Assembly (NCBI GenBank): GCA_005787345.1
Contig: SYBH01000162.1
Coordinates: 1 to 56,554 of the forward strand
Origin: Actinomycetota bacterium
GTDB lineage: Bacteria > Actinomycetota > Acidimicrobiia > Acidimicrobiales > Acidimicrobilacustridaceae
DNA: 56,554 nucleotides
Direction: 5' to 3'
Position 1 is the first letter of the stretch. The number at the start of each line of letters is the position of its first letter. The notes under the pieces were generated by a model. It saw only the letters and a program-made list of their open reading frames with translations. It was not told the DNA's origin and did no database searches. The position numbers were made by a program, and so were the translations under genes. This document shows positions 1 through 7,160 of the stretch, piece by piece.

Positions 1-669
1 CCGGCGATGGAAGATTTTCAGCTCGACATTGTGTTGGGCAAAGGCCCCGCTGCTCGTTCGATTCGCCTCGATCTGCCACGGTTCACCCTCGTCGGAGCCA
101 CGACACGCACGGGCCTCATCACGGGCCCCCTGCGCGACCGCTTCGGTTTAGTAGCCCGACTCGATTACTACGACGCCGACGAACTGCAATCGATCGTTAC
201 GCGCGCTGGCGGCATTCTCGGTATCGGTATCGACGACGGCGGTGCTTCCGAGATCGCTCGACGCGCCCGCGGCACACCTCGTATCGCTAATCGTCTTCTT
301 CGTCGGGTTCGTGACTTCGCCGAGGTTCGTGGCGATGGCCGTATCGATGAAGCAACTGCACACGAGGGCCTTGCGGTGTTTGGCGTCGACGACCTCGGAC
401 TCGACAAAGTCGACCGCGCCGTGCTTTCCAACCTGTGCCAGAAGTTCGGTGGCGGCCCGGTTGGGCTTGGCACCTTGGCCATAAGCATTGGCGAAGCCGA
501 AGAAACAGTTGAAGACGTCTACGAACCGTTCCTCATCCAACAGGGGCTGCTCATGCGAACGCCACGCGGTCGCGTGGCCACTCCCGCGGCTTGGGCTCAT
601 CTCGGCATGGTTGCACCCGCCAGCGCACCGCTCACGGCCGATCCTTCGCGCAGCATGTTCGAGGCGTAA
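1..669 (+). CDS. ruvB: Holliday junction branch migration ATPase RuvB (3' part)
   Basis: The reading frame is open from base 1, so the gene is cut by the window edge; 222 C-terminal residues remain. RuvB is the AAA+ motor that, with RuvA, drives branch migration of Holliday junctions before RuvC cuts them. The fragment begins in the typical PAMEDFQLD segment, followed by the sensor-1 stretch GATTRTG and the arginine-finger region GPLRDRFG. The AAA+ lid and the winged-helix DNA-binding domain follow ([16 protein letters not shown] onward). Walker A and B lie outside the window. The end is normal, with a TAA stop. Identification is from family sequence memory and is secure. In Actinobacteria ruvB precedes the yajC-secDF genes, as here. 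Confidence 0.97.
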   Translation, partial: PAMEDFQLDIVLGKGPAARSIRLDLPRFTLVGATTRTGLITGPLRDRFGLVARLDYYDADELQSIVTRAGGILGIGIDDGGASEIARRARGTPRIANRLLRRVRDFAEVRGDGRIDEATAHEGLAVFGVDDLGLDKVDRAVLSNLCQKFGGGPVGLGTLAISIGEAEETVEDVYEPFLIQQGLLMRTPRGRVATPAAWAHLGMVAPASAPLTADPSRSMFEA

Positions 670-706
670 CTAGTGCATTGACTCCGGTTGTGGGAGCGGT
701 AAACAG

Positions 707-712
707 TACGCT
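707..712 (+). promoter_or_regulatory. Putative -10 box (TACGCT) of a leaderless promoter
   Basis: TACGCT lies 8 nt before the ATG at 721, and no Shine-Dalgarno sequence precedes that ATG. The arrangement matches the other start-proximal TANNNT boxes in the window. No convincing -35 is seen at normal spacing; TTGACT at 678-683 is too far away. Inference only. Confidence 0.35.
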
Positions 713-720
713 CACTACCA

Positions 721-1392
721 ATGCGACGACCGTCCTATCTCAGTGGACTCCTGCTCATCGCAGCAGTGTGCGGTCTCGTTGACGCCGCGTGTTTCCTCGC
801 ACTCGGAGGCGTCTTCGCCGAGATCATGACTGGCAATATTTTGTTGTTGGCGTTTCGAATTGGAACCGGAGAGCAGATTGGTGACGCAACGCCGTTGCGC
901 TACCTCGCTGCGATTTTGGCATTCGCTATTGGCGCACTTCTCAGTGGACTCCTGATGCGCGGTTCCGATAAGAAGCTCGAACGGAAGATTGGCTTCTCGG
1001 CTGAACTAGCGCTTGTCGTGATTGCGACAGTGCTCGCCTTTGCGACTGATGCCGGTTCGGTGGGAATGAGTCGTGACGTCGTGGTGAGCCTCTTGGCATG
1101 CGCGATGGGAATTCAGAATGGGCTCATGCGCCGGCATGGAATCGCTGATGTCGCAACAAACATGATGACGGTGACGTTTACAGGATTGATTTCGGAATTG
1201 AAAGTGGTGGGTGGCGATAACTATCACTGGCTGCGGAGATCAGGGTCGATCGTGATCTTCTTTGGCGGAGCGATTCTCGGTGCGTTTCTCACCCGATTCG
1301 GCGCTGGCTGGCCACTTTTGGTTGCTTGCGTCCTACTGGCAGGTGCGTTGGCGATACTCGCAACGAGTCCACGCCCTGTCGAAACAGGCTGA
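721..1392 (+). CDS. YoaK/DUF1275 family membrane protein
   Basis: A 223-residue integral membrane protein with about six hydrophobic segments. The N-terminal part has the family pattern GLVDAACFLALGGVF followed by MTGNI, typical of DUF1275 (YoaK). A second conserved-looking patch, AMGIQNGLMRR, lies near residue 120, and TNMMTVTFTG follows. The family is widespread and its transport or other function is not established. The gene stands alone: it follows ruvB by 51 nt and has its own likely leaderless promoter. It ends 29 nt before queA. Nothing in the context gives a role. Confidence 0.8.
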   Translation: MRRPSYLSGLLLIAAVCGLVDAACFLALGGVFAEIMTGNILLLAFRIGTGEQIGDATPLRYLAAILAFAIGALLSGLLMRGSDKKLERKIGFSAELALVVIATVLAFATDAGSVGMSRDVVVSLLACAMGIQNGLMRRHGIADVATNMMTVTFTGLISELKVVGGDNYHWLRRSGSIVIFFGGAILGAFLTRFGAGWPLLVACVLLAGALAILATSPRPVETG

Positions 1393-1406
1393 GACTGGTC
1401 AGGATC

Positions 1407-1412
1407 TAGCCT
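1407..1412 (+). promoter_or_regulatory. Putative -10 box (TAGCCT) for queA
   Basis: TAGCCT lies 9 nt before the queA ATG at 1422. There is no clear Shine-Dalgarno sequence between them. It fits the recurring TANNNT-to-start pattern and implies a leaderless or nearly leaderless transcript. Confidence 0.4.
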
Positions 1413-1421
1413 CGGCTCGCT

Positions 1422-2462
1422 ATGGAAACTGCTGCATTCGATTACGAACTGCCCCAGTCGGCGATTGCGCAGCACCCGTTACCTGAGCGCGATACGGCGC
1501 GGCTCCTCGTCGATCGTGGTGCGGCGAATCCTCCTGAAAATCTCATCGTTCGAGATCTTCCAGATCTACTCGAGCCCGGCGATCTCCTTGTTCTCAACAC
1601 GACACGAGTACTTCCAGCTCGACTCGCATTACAGAAAGCGACAGGCGCTGCTGTTGAAGTGCTCCTTCTTGAACGACTCGACGGTGGTTCGTTGTCAGAT
1701 TCGGGGCAGTCGCGCTGGGAGGCATTGGTTCGACCCGGGCGGAAACTGCCTCCGGGCACGATCGTTCGTCCCGTCGATGGAACTGGGCTTGAAGTGTCGG
1801 TTGACGAGGATCTAGGCGATGGCCGCCGGGTTGTGACGATCGACGTAGACGGCCCGTTACTCGATGTCCTTGAAGAGTTCGGAGTGATGCCGCTTCCTCC
1901 CTACATCACCGAGGCGCTGGCGGAGCAAGAGCGCTACCAAACTGTTTTCTCGGAGCGGCCCGCTTCTGCCGCGGCCCCAACTGCGGGACTTCATCTCACA
2001 CCCGAGGTCCTGGCTCGATGTCTGGAACGGGGCATCAGTCGCGCTGATGTTGAACTTGTGGTTGGCCTCGGTACGTTCCGACCGATCGCAACTGATCGTA
2101 TTGAAGATCACGAAATGCACGGAGAGGCCTTCCGCGTTCCCCAAGAAACTCTCGAGAAATGTGCTCGAACGAAAGCGAATGGTGGGAGAGTGGTCGCAGT
2201 TGGAACCACAGCGGTACGAGCCCTTGAAAGCGCAGCTGCCTTCGGGGTGAACGAAGGTCGAACGGAACTCTTCATACACGGCGACTACGACTTTTTGGTG
2301 GTGGATCAGATGATGACCAACTTCCATCTGCCCAAGTCGTCGCTGATTGTCATGATTGATGCGTTCGTCGGGCCGAGGTGGCGCGATCTCTATGCCTACG
2401 CACTAGGCGACGGCTACCGCTTCTTGTCCTTTGGCGATGCGATGTTGCTGACGCGTCGCTGA
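1422..2462 (+). CDS. queA: S-adenosylmethionine:tRNA ribosyltransferase-isomerase QueA
   Basis: 346 residues, the normal length for QueA. The enzyme transfers and rearranges the ribosyl part of S-adenosylmethionine onto preQ1-modified tRNA, giving epoxyqueuosine. The start FDYELPQSAIAQHPLPERD is typical of the family. Further conserved stretches are LVLNTTRVLPARL, the TAGLHLTPE segment near residue 188, VVAVGTTAVRALE near 260 and DQMMTNFHLPKSSL near 292. The ATG at 1422 gives the canonical N-terminus. tgt, acting earlier in the same tRNA modification pathway, lies 387 nt downstream with a minus-strand gene between them. queA and tgt are therefore neighbours but probably not co-transcribed as a simple operon. 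Confidence 0.96.
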   Translation: METAAFDYELPQSAIAQHPLPERDTARLLVDRGAANPPENLIVRDLPDLLEPGDLLVLNTTRVLPARLALQKATGAAVEVLLLERLDGGSLSDSGQSRWEALVRPGRKLPPGTIVRPVDGTGLEVSVDEDLGDGRRVVTIDVDGPLLDVLEEFGVMPLPPYITEALAEQERYQTVFSERPASAAAPTAGLHLTPEVLARCLERGISRADVELVVGLGTFRPIATDRIEDHEMHGEAFRVPQETLEKCARTKANGGRVVAVGTTAVRALESAAAFGVNEGRTELFIHGDYDFLVVDQMMTNFHLPKSSLIVMIDAFVGPRWRDLYAYALGDGYRFLSFGDAMLLTRR

Positions 2463-2477
2463 GTTGTCAGTTCCGAT

Positions 2478-2765
2478 TTAGAGGAATTCGCAAAGGTAGG
2501 CCGCAGGCGCTTCGGCTCGTACCTGGAAATGGCTCGAAGCTGGAACTTCGAAACCCGATCCCTTGGGATAGATCTCCCAGTCGCTCTCACCGTCGACGAT
2601 TGCCTCGAGAACTCCGTTCACCACTGTCATGCGCTCGGGTGCATCGGTGTTGAAGTCATAGGTGCCGGGGGCGATGACGCCAACGGTGGCTCGACCCGCA
2701 GCAGTCTCGAAGCCGAGACTCTGAACGCCACCGTCGAAGTAGGTGTTGTGGGAGGTATCTGACAT
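2478..2765 (-). CDS. ppnP: Pyrimidine/purine nucleoside phosphorylase PpnP
   Basis: A 95-residue single cupin-fold protein that aligns along its whole length with E. coli PpnP (YaiE, DUF1255). Matching stretches are YFDGGVQSLGF, GRATVGVIAPGTYDF, the ERMTVVNG strand, the F-VPASSHFQ strand and a C-terminal YLCEFL. PpnP performs phosphorolysis of many nucleosides to base and ribose-1-phosphate. The gene is on the minus strand, convergent with queA (15-nt gap) and divergent from tgt. A TATCGT box 7 nt before its ATG suggests a leaderless transcript. It is the only convincing minus-strand gene in the window. Confidence 0.93.
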   Translation of the reverse strand: MSDTSHNTYFDGGVQSLGFETAAGRATVGVIAPGTYDFNTDAPERMTVVNGVLEAIVDGESDWEIYPKGSGFEVPASSHFQVRAEAPAAYLCEFL

Positions 2766-2772
2766 GTCGACG

Positions 2773-2778
2773 ACGATA
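2773..2778 (-). promoter_or_regulatory. Putative -10 box (TATCGT, minus strand) for ppnP
   Basis: Read on the minus strand, TATCGT is followed by 7 nt and then the ppnP ATG. No Shine-Dalgarno sequence is present, so a leaderless mRNA is likely. Confidence 0.4.
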
Positions 2779-2801
2779 ACGCCCTCAAAGGGTCAGTTGT
2801 G

Positions 2802-2830
2802 GTGACATGGAGCCCAGATGAGAATATTTT
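2802..2830 (+). promoter_or_regulatory. Putative sigma-70-type promoter of tgt
   Basis: GTGACA (2802-2807, five of six matches to TTGACA) is followed by a 17-nt spacer and TATTTT (2825-2830). This is the best-spaced -35/-10 pair in the window. The predicted transcript start is near 2837, just upstream of the tgt start region. It is divergent from the ppnP promoter. Confidence 0.5.
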
Positions 2831-2848
2831 TTCGATGTCACGGGAGAA

Positions 2849-3982
2849 GTGTTGAGTACAGACGCAACTGAAACCGTCCTTCGTTTGCAGATTGATGCAA
2901 CTGATGGGTTCGCTCGAACCGGTGTTGTGCACACCGCGCGTGGTTTGTTTCGCACTCCCTGCTTCATGCCCGTGGGCACTCGGGCCGCCGTTCGCACGCT
3001 GACGTCAGCCGATCTCGAGAAGCTCGGTGCTGAAGTCATTTTGGGCAACACCTATCACCTCATGTTGAAACCTGGTGCCGACCTCATCGAGCGTTTTGGC
3101 GGTCTCCACGGTTTCGCCGACTGGCATGGTCACGTGTTGACAGATTCCGGCGGCTTTCAGATTTTTTCGCTTGAGCCAAAAGTGAATGACGAGGGAGCGA
3201 CGTTCAAGTCGACTTACGACGGCAGCTATCACCACCTCAGCCCCGAGGGGAGTGTCGAGGTTCAGCAAAAACTGGGTTCGGATATTCAGATGGTCCTCGA
3301 CGTTTGTCCGCCGCTTCCGTCTTCTGAGGCCGTCGTGCGCGCGGCTCTTGAACGATCCGTTCTGTGGGCGGGTCGTGCGAAAGCAGCGCATGCACCAGCG
3401 CGTGAAGCCGGTTCGAAGCAGGCGCAGTTCGGCATCGTTCAAGGGGGTGTCGATGTGGTCATGCGCACCGAGAGCGCTGAGCGCACCCTCGAGATTGGCT
3501 TCGACGGCTACGGCATCGGTGGTCTCTCCGTAGGCGAGACCAGAGCCGAGATGCTTCCGGCCCTCTCTGCGGTCACTGATGTGCTGCCGACTGACCGACC
3601 CCGCTATCTGATGGGTGTCGGGGATCCGGTGAGCATCGTCGAGGCCGTCGCCCTCGGAGTCGACATGTTCGATTGCGTCTTGCCGACTCGGCTCGCGCGC
3701 CATGGGACGATTCTCACCAGCTCGGGAAGGATGAACCTGCGCAATGCCCGATTCGCCGATGATCCCGACCCACTGGAGCCGGGGTGCACCTGCGAGGCCT
3801 GTTCCCGCTGGTCGAGGGCCTATCTGCGTCATCTTCTGATGGTGAGCGAGCCAACCGCCGCCCGGTTGACCACAATTCACAACGTGCACTGGCTGCTGCG
3901 ACTTATGGAGGCGGCTCAGGCTGCGATCGTGTCTGGCACCTACGACCAATTCCGGGCATCGGTGGCAGCGGTCTGGGACTGA
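2849..3982 (+). CDS. tgt: tRNA-guanine transglycosylase Tgt
   Basis: About 377 residues, usual for bacterial Tgt. The enzyme swaps guanine-34 of GUN-anticodon tRNAs for preQ1, the entry step of queuosine modification. Visible motifs are TPCFMPVGT near the N-terminus, GNTYHLMLKPG, the catalytic-region DSGGFQIFSL near residue 96, the nucleophile region VDMFDCVLPTRLARHG near 272, and the zinc site CTCEACSRW followed by a histidine near 310-325. The start is uncertain. GTG at 2849 and TTG at 2852 are adjacent; a GGGAG at 2842-2846 is too close to the GTG and better placed for the TTG. The following gene yajC lies 95 nt downstream. Confidence 0.96.
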   Translation: MLSTDATETVLRLQIDATDGFARTGVVHTARGLFRTPCFMPVGTRAAVRTLTSADLEKLGAEVILGNTYHLMLKPGADLIERFGGLHGFADWHGHVLTDSGGFQIFSLEPKVNDEGATFKSTYDGSYHHLSPEGSVEVQQKLGSDIQMVLDVCPPLPSSEAVVRAALERSVLWAGRAKAAHAPAREAGSKQAQFGIVQGGVDVVMRTESAERTLEIGFDGYGIGGLSVGETRAEMLPALSAVTDVLPTDRPRYLMGVGDPVSIVEAVALGVDMFDCVLPTRLARHGTILTSSGRMNLRNARFADDPDPLEPGCTCEACSRWSRAYLRHLLMVSEPTAARLTTIHNVHWLLRLMEAAQAAIVSGTYDQFRASVAAVWD

Positions 3983-4077
3983 ACCTCGCCGGAGCCGAAT
4001 AATGGGGCAGGAGTGAAGAGGGCTAACGTGTCTCCGTTTGCACCCTAGAACCCCTACGAACGAGACCTTCCGAAACC

Positions 4078-4383
4078 ATGTCCTTCCTCATCATCATTGT
4101 TTTGTTCGTTGTCGCTTGGGTAGTACTGATTCTCCCAAAGCAGCGCGAACTCAAGCGCCACAATGCCTTCGTTCAGTCATTGGCTGTCGGGGACGAGGTC
4201 ATGACTGGCTCCGGTATCTACGGCACACTCGTCGAGGTCAGCGAAGCCATGGTCCTTCTGCAGGTGGCGCCTGGCGTTGAGATCAAAATCGCTCGTCGAG
4301 CCATTGCATCGCAGGTTGTCGACCCGTCTGTGGTCGAGACCGACGACACTGGTAAAACCGACGACGAGGGCACAGACGCGTGA
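4078..4383 (+). CDS. yajC: Preprotein translocase accessory subunit YajC
   Basis: 101 residues with a single N-terminal membrane segment (residues 2-18) followed by LPKQRELKRHNAFVQSLAVGDEVMTGSGIYGT, characteristic of YajC. The C-terminal tail is acidic. YajC associates with SecDF and the SecYEG channel. Its TGA stop overlaps the GTG start of secD, so translation of the two is probably coupled. No Shine-Dalgarno sequence is visible before the ATG; the upstream 95 nt hold a possible 11-codon micro-ORF (4013-4048). Confidence 0.95.
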   Translation: MSFLIIIVLFVVAWVVLILPKQRELKRHNAFVQSLAVGDEVMTGSGIYGTLVEVSEAMVLLQVAPGVEIKIARRAIASQVVDPSVVETDDTGKTDDEGTDA

Positions 4384-5924
4384 GACGCCTGCATGGGTTT
4401 CGTTCGCTCGTAGTGATCGTCGTGATTGCCGGAGCGGCACTGATCTACACGTTTGTTGCCGGCAATAAACCACTTCTTGGGCTTGATCTTCAAGGTGGCG
4501 TGTCCGTCGTTTTGAAGCCCGTTCAAGAGGTCGATAACGAAACGATTGATCAAGCAATTACGATTATTCGTCAGCGAATTGACGCGATCGGCGTTGCTGA
4601 ACCGGAAATTACTCGTCAGGGCAACAACATCCTCATCCAGATTCCCGGGGTGAAGGACAAAGAGCGCGCGCTTGAACTTGTTGGTCAGACCGCAGAACTT
4701 CAGTTCCGCCCAGTGCTCGCCAATGTCCCGGTTGATCCGCAGGAAGCGACGACCACGACCGTTGGCGATCCAACCGCAACCACGACAACTGTGACGCCTG
4801 AAGCATCGATCCCAACGACGACGATCGACCCAACCAAGACTGTGGGCGGTTTGCCCCTCGATGTTTGTGTATCGGGTCTTTCTGCCGAAGAGGTCAATGC
4901 AGGCGGTCAAGCCATACTTCCGCAATGTGACGATGGTCTGCTCGTGGGCTCATACGCCGTTGGTCCTGTATCGCTTACGGGCAGCGCGCTTGAAACGGCT
5001 CGCGCCAATCTCTCTGAGTCAGGCCAATGGATCGTTGCGCCAACTTTTAAGAGTGGCGCTGACGGAATTGGTGGTTTCAATGCCATTGCGGGCCAGTGCT
5101 TCTCAAAGAGTTCGACCTGCCCCACAGGCCAGTTGGCGATCGTGCTCGACGGTCGTGTGCTTTCTGCGCCGAGTATCAATAGCCAAAGTTTCCAAGCCGA
5201 CCAGATCGAAATTTCAGGGTCATTTACGGAACGGACGGCGAAGGATCTTGCGACTTCATTGAAGTACGGCGCCTTGCCGGTGGAATTCGAACAGCAGCAA
5301 GCGCAAATTGTTTCAGCGACCCTTGGACGCGACGCGTTGCAAGCGGGTCTCGTTGCCGGACTTGTCGGAATCCTGCTTGTGGCCGCCTACATGATTGCCT
5401 TCTACCGGGCCCTTGGTTTCCTTGCGATCGCGAAATTGGCTGTTGAGGGCGCATTGCTTTGGTCAATGATTTCTTGGCTTGGTTCGAACAACGGTTTGGC
5501 ACTGACTTTGGCCGGAATCACCGGCATCATTGTTTCGGTGGGTGTTTCACTCGACTCGAACGTTGTGTACTACGAGCACCTCAAAGAAGACGTCTACAAG
5601 GGACGTCCGATTAGAAGCTCGACCGACAAGTCGTTCGTTACGGCATTTTCGACGATCGTGAAGGCCGACGTTGCTTCGTTGATTGGCGCAGGTCTTCTTT
5701 GGTGGCTCACCGTTGGGCCAGTACGAGGGTTCGCGTTCTATCTCGGACTTTCGACGGCGCTTGACATCTTGATGTCCTGGTCGTTTATGCGGCCTGTGGT
5801 CAAACTCTGCACGCGATCGAAGTTCCTTCGTGCGCATCCTCGGATATTGGGTCTCCCCGCAGAAATCCCCCAACAAACATCGCGTGCCGGCCAGGCGCGC
5901 ATCCAAGCGGAGGTCAGTCGATGA
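4380..5924 (+). CDS. secD: Protein translocase subunit SecD
   Basis: 514 residues. SecD and SecF form the proton-driven membrane complex that pulls exported proteins through the Sec channel from the outer side. One N-terminal membrane segment (about residues 9-27) is followed by LLGLDLQGGVSVVLK and a large extracytoplasmic domain. A C-terminal bundle of membrane helices holds the SLDSNVVYYEHLKED signature near residue 390. A Thr-rich stretch (about residues 120-150, with TTTT runs) interrupts the extracytoplasmic domain and looks like a low-complexity linker. The GTG start overlaps the yajC stop, and the secF ATG overlaps the secD stop. Confidence 0.96.
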   Translation: MRRLHGFRSLVVIVVIAGAALIYTFVAGNKPLLGLDLQGGVSVVLKPVQEVDNETIDQAITIIRQRIDAIGVAEPEITRQGNNILIQIPGVKDKERALELVGQTAELQFRPVLANVPVDPQEATTTTVGDPTATTTTVTPEASIPTTTIDPTKTVGGLPLDVCVSGLSAEEVNAGGQAILPQCDDGLLVGSYAVGPVSLTGSALETARANLSESGQWIVAPTFKSGADGIGGFNAIAGQCFSKSSTCPTGQLAIVLDGRVLSAPSINSQSFQADQIEISGSFTERTAKDLATSLKYGALPVEFEQQQAQIVSATLGRDALQAGLVAGLVGILLVAAYMIAFYRALGFLAIAKLAVEGALLWSMISWLGSNNGLALTLAGITGIIVSVGVSLDSNVVYYEHLKEDVYKGRPIRSSTDKSFVTAFSTIVKADVASLIGAGLLWWLTVGPVRGFAFYLGLSTALDILMSWSFMRPVVKLCTRSKFLRAHPRILGLPAEIPQQTSRAGQARIQAEVSR

Positions 5925-7048
5925 ATTGGATGTCGCGAATCAATCGCGGTCAAACAAACATCGACTTCTTGAAGTGGTGGAAGCGCGGTCTTGCTATTTC
6001 GGTGGTCCTGGTGATCGCAAGCATCGTTTCGCTGACGACTCGCGGCTTGAATCTCGGTATCGACTTTGAAGGCGGAGTTTCTTGGGAAGTCCGCGCTCCT
6101 GGAGTCTCGGTCGAGGAAGCTAGGTCCGAGCTCAACTCTGTAGGTGAGGGTCAGGCGAAAATTCAGATCGTTGGTTCCGACATACTCAGGGTGCAAGGTC
6201 CGGAAAGTACACCTGAACACACGGTCGAAGTTCGTCAGACTCTCGCCGATCTTGCTGGTACCGATGTTTCTGAAGTGAGTGTCTCGACCGTTGGCGCGTC
6301 ATGGGGATCGGACGTCACGGCATCGGCAATTCGAGCTCTTATCTTCTTTGCGATCGCGATTCTTATCTACCTCTCGATTCGCCTTGAGTGGAGAATGGCC
6401 GTTGCCGCAGTGTTCGCGGTGGTCCACGACGTTTTGATTTCTGTCGGCGTGTATTCCATTTTTCAGTTTGAGGTTTCGCCCGGGACCGTGATCGCTTTCC
6501 TCACGATTTTGGGCTACTCGATTTACGACACGATCGTGGTCGACGACAAAATCAAGGAAAACGAAGGACTCGTGGGTCAAAGCGGGCGCATGACCTATGG
6601 GCAAATGACGTCGTTGTCGATGAACCAGGTGCTTCTGCGTTCGATCAACACGACGGTCTCTTCGCTATTGCCAGTTCTTTCGTTGTTGATCGTCGGAGCA
6701 TTCATCATGGGTGCCGTGACTCTGCAGGAGTTCGCAGTGGCACTCACGGTCGGAATGCTCGCTGGCGCCTACTCGTCGGTCTTCGTTGCCGCACCTGTTC
6801 TCGTCGCCTTGAAAGAACGCGAATCCAAATACAAGGCGATCCGCGAGCGACTGCAATCCCAAGGTGTGGACGTCACACGCTCCACTGAGCGGGTTGATCG
6901 AATGGGTGCGGGTTCGCCGGTCATCTCGGCGACCTCAATGGCATCCTCTACAGCATCAGCAGCAGATTCTGCGGAAAAATCGGCACCAGCCGCATCACCT
7001 TCTGTTGTGATTCCGCCGCGGCCGCGCAAGAACCAACGCAAGCGCTGA
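5921..7048 (+). CDS. secF: Protein translocase subunit SecF
   Basis: 375 residues. The N-terminal membrane helix is followed by GLNLGIDFEGGVSWEV, the extracytoplasmic domain, and five membrane helices. The family signature appears as ILGYSIYDTIVVDDKIKEN near residue 200. The ATG overlaps the secD stop (ATGA), giving one translational unit with yajC-secD. The last 60 residues form an Ala/Ser/Pro-rich cytoplasmic tail that ends in a basic cluster (RPRKNQRKR), longer than in the minimal SecF. The role is as described for SecD. Confidence 0.96.
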   Translation: MNWMSRINRGQTNIDFLKWWKRGLAISVVLVIASIVSLTTRGLNLGIDFEGGVSWEVRAPGVSVEEARSELNSVGEGQAKIQIVGSDILRVQGPESTPEHTVEVRQTLADLAGTDVSEVSVSTVGASWGSDVTASAIRALIFFAIAILIYLSIRLEWRMAVAAVFAVVHDVLISVGVYSIFQFEVSPGTVIAFLTILGYSIYDTIVVDDKIKENEGLVGQSGRMTYGQMTSLSMNQVLLRSINTTVSSLLPVLSLLIVGAFIMGAVTLQEFAVALTVGMLAGAYSSVFVAAPVLVALKERESKYKAIRERLQSQGVDVTRSTERVDRMGAGSPVISATSMASSTASAADSAEKSAPAASPSVVIPPRPRKNQRKR

Positions 7049-7079
7049 CTAAAGGGTCGGTGCGGGGACGCTTCGCCTG

Positions 7080-7085
7080 TACGGT
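7080..7085 (+). promoter_or_regulatory. Putative -10 box (TACGGT) upstream of the rel leader ORF
   Basis: TACGGT is followed by 6 nt and an ATG (7092) that opens a 21-codon ORF. This matches the spacing at rarA, aroC and the giant gene. The transcript would start at or near that ATG. Confidence 0.4.
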
Positions 7086-7091
7086 GGAGCC

Positions 7092-7157
7092 ATGATGAGT
7101 GCAGTCAGAACGGCTTTTGGGCCATGTCCTCCCGGTCATGCCGGGGCGAGGGTCTAA
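7092..7157 (+). CDS. Possible leader peptide upstream of the rel gene
   Basis: A 21-codon ORF that begins ATG ATG and ends with TAA 3 nt before the rel ATG. It has no Shine-Dalgarno sequence but a TANNNT box 6 nt upstream, so it could be translated from a leaderless mRNA. Its last codons contain the GAGGG that serves as ribosome binding site for the rel gene. The peptide shows no run of one amino acid that would suggest classical attenuation. It may be chance; conservation in related genomes would decide. Confidence 0.35.
   Translation: MMSAVRTAFGPCPPGHAGARV
7128..7152 (+). promoter_or_regulatory. Hairpin that can mask the rel ribosome binding site
   Basis: CCTC (7128-7131) can pair with GAGG (7148-7151), and CCGG (7132-7135) with CCGG (7141-7144), leaving a 5-nt loop and a 3-nt bulge. 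The GAGGG at 7148-7152 is the only Shine-Dalgarno-like sequence ahead of the rel ATG at 7161 (8-nt spacing). The hairpin lies inside the leader ORF, so translation of that ORF would open it. Confidence 0.4.
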
Positions 7158-7160
7158 CGA

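Noticed and set aside
1393-1421. preQ1 riboswitch ahead of queA
   Set aside because: Only 29 nt separate the genes, and a -10 box occupies the gap; there is no room for the aptamer.
3005-3949. 314-codon minus-strand ORF opposite tgt
   Set aside because: Lies wholly over an unmistakable tgt gene; its translation matches no family I recognise.
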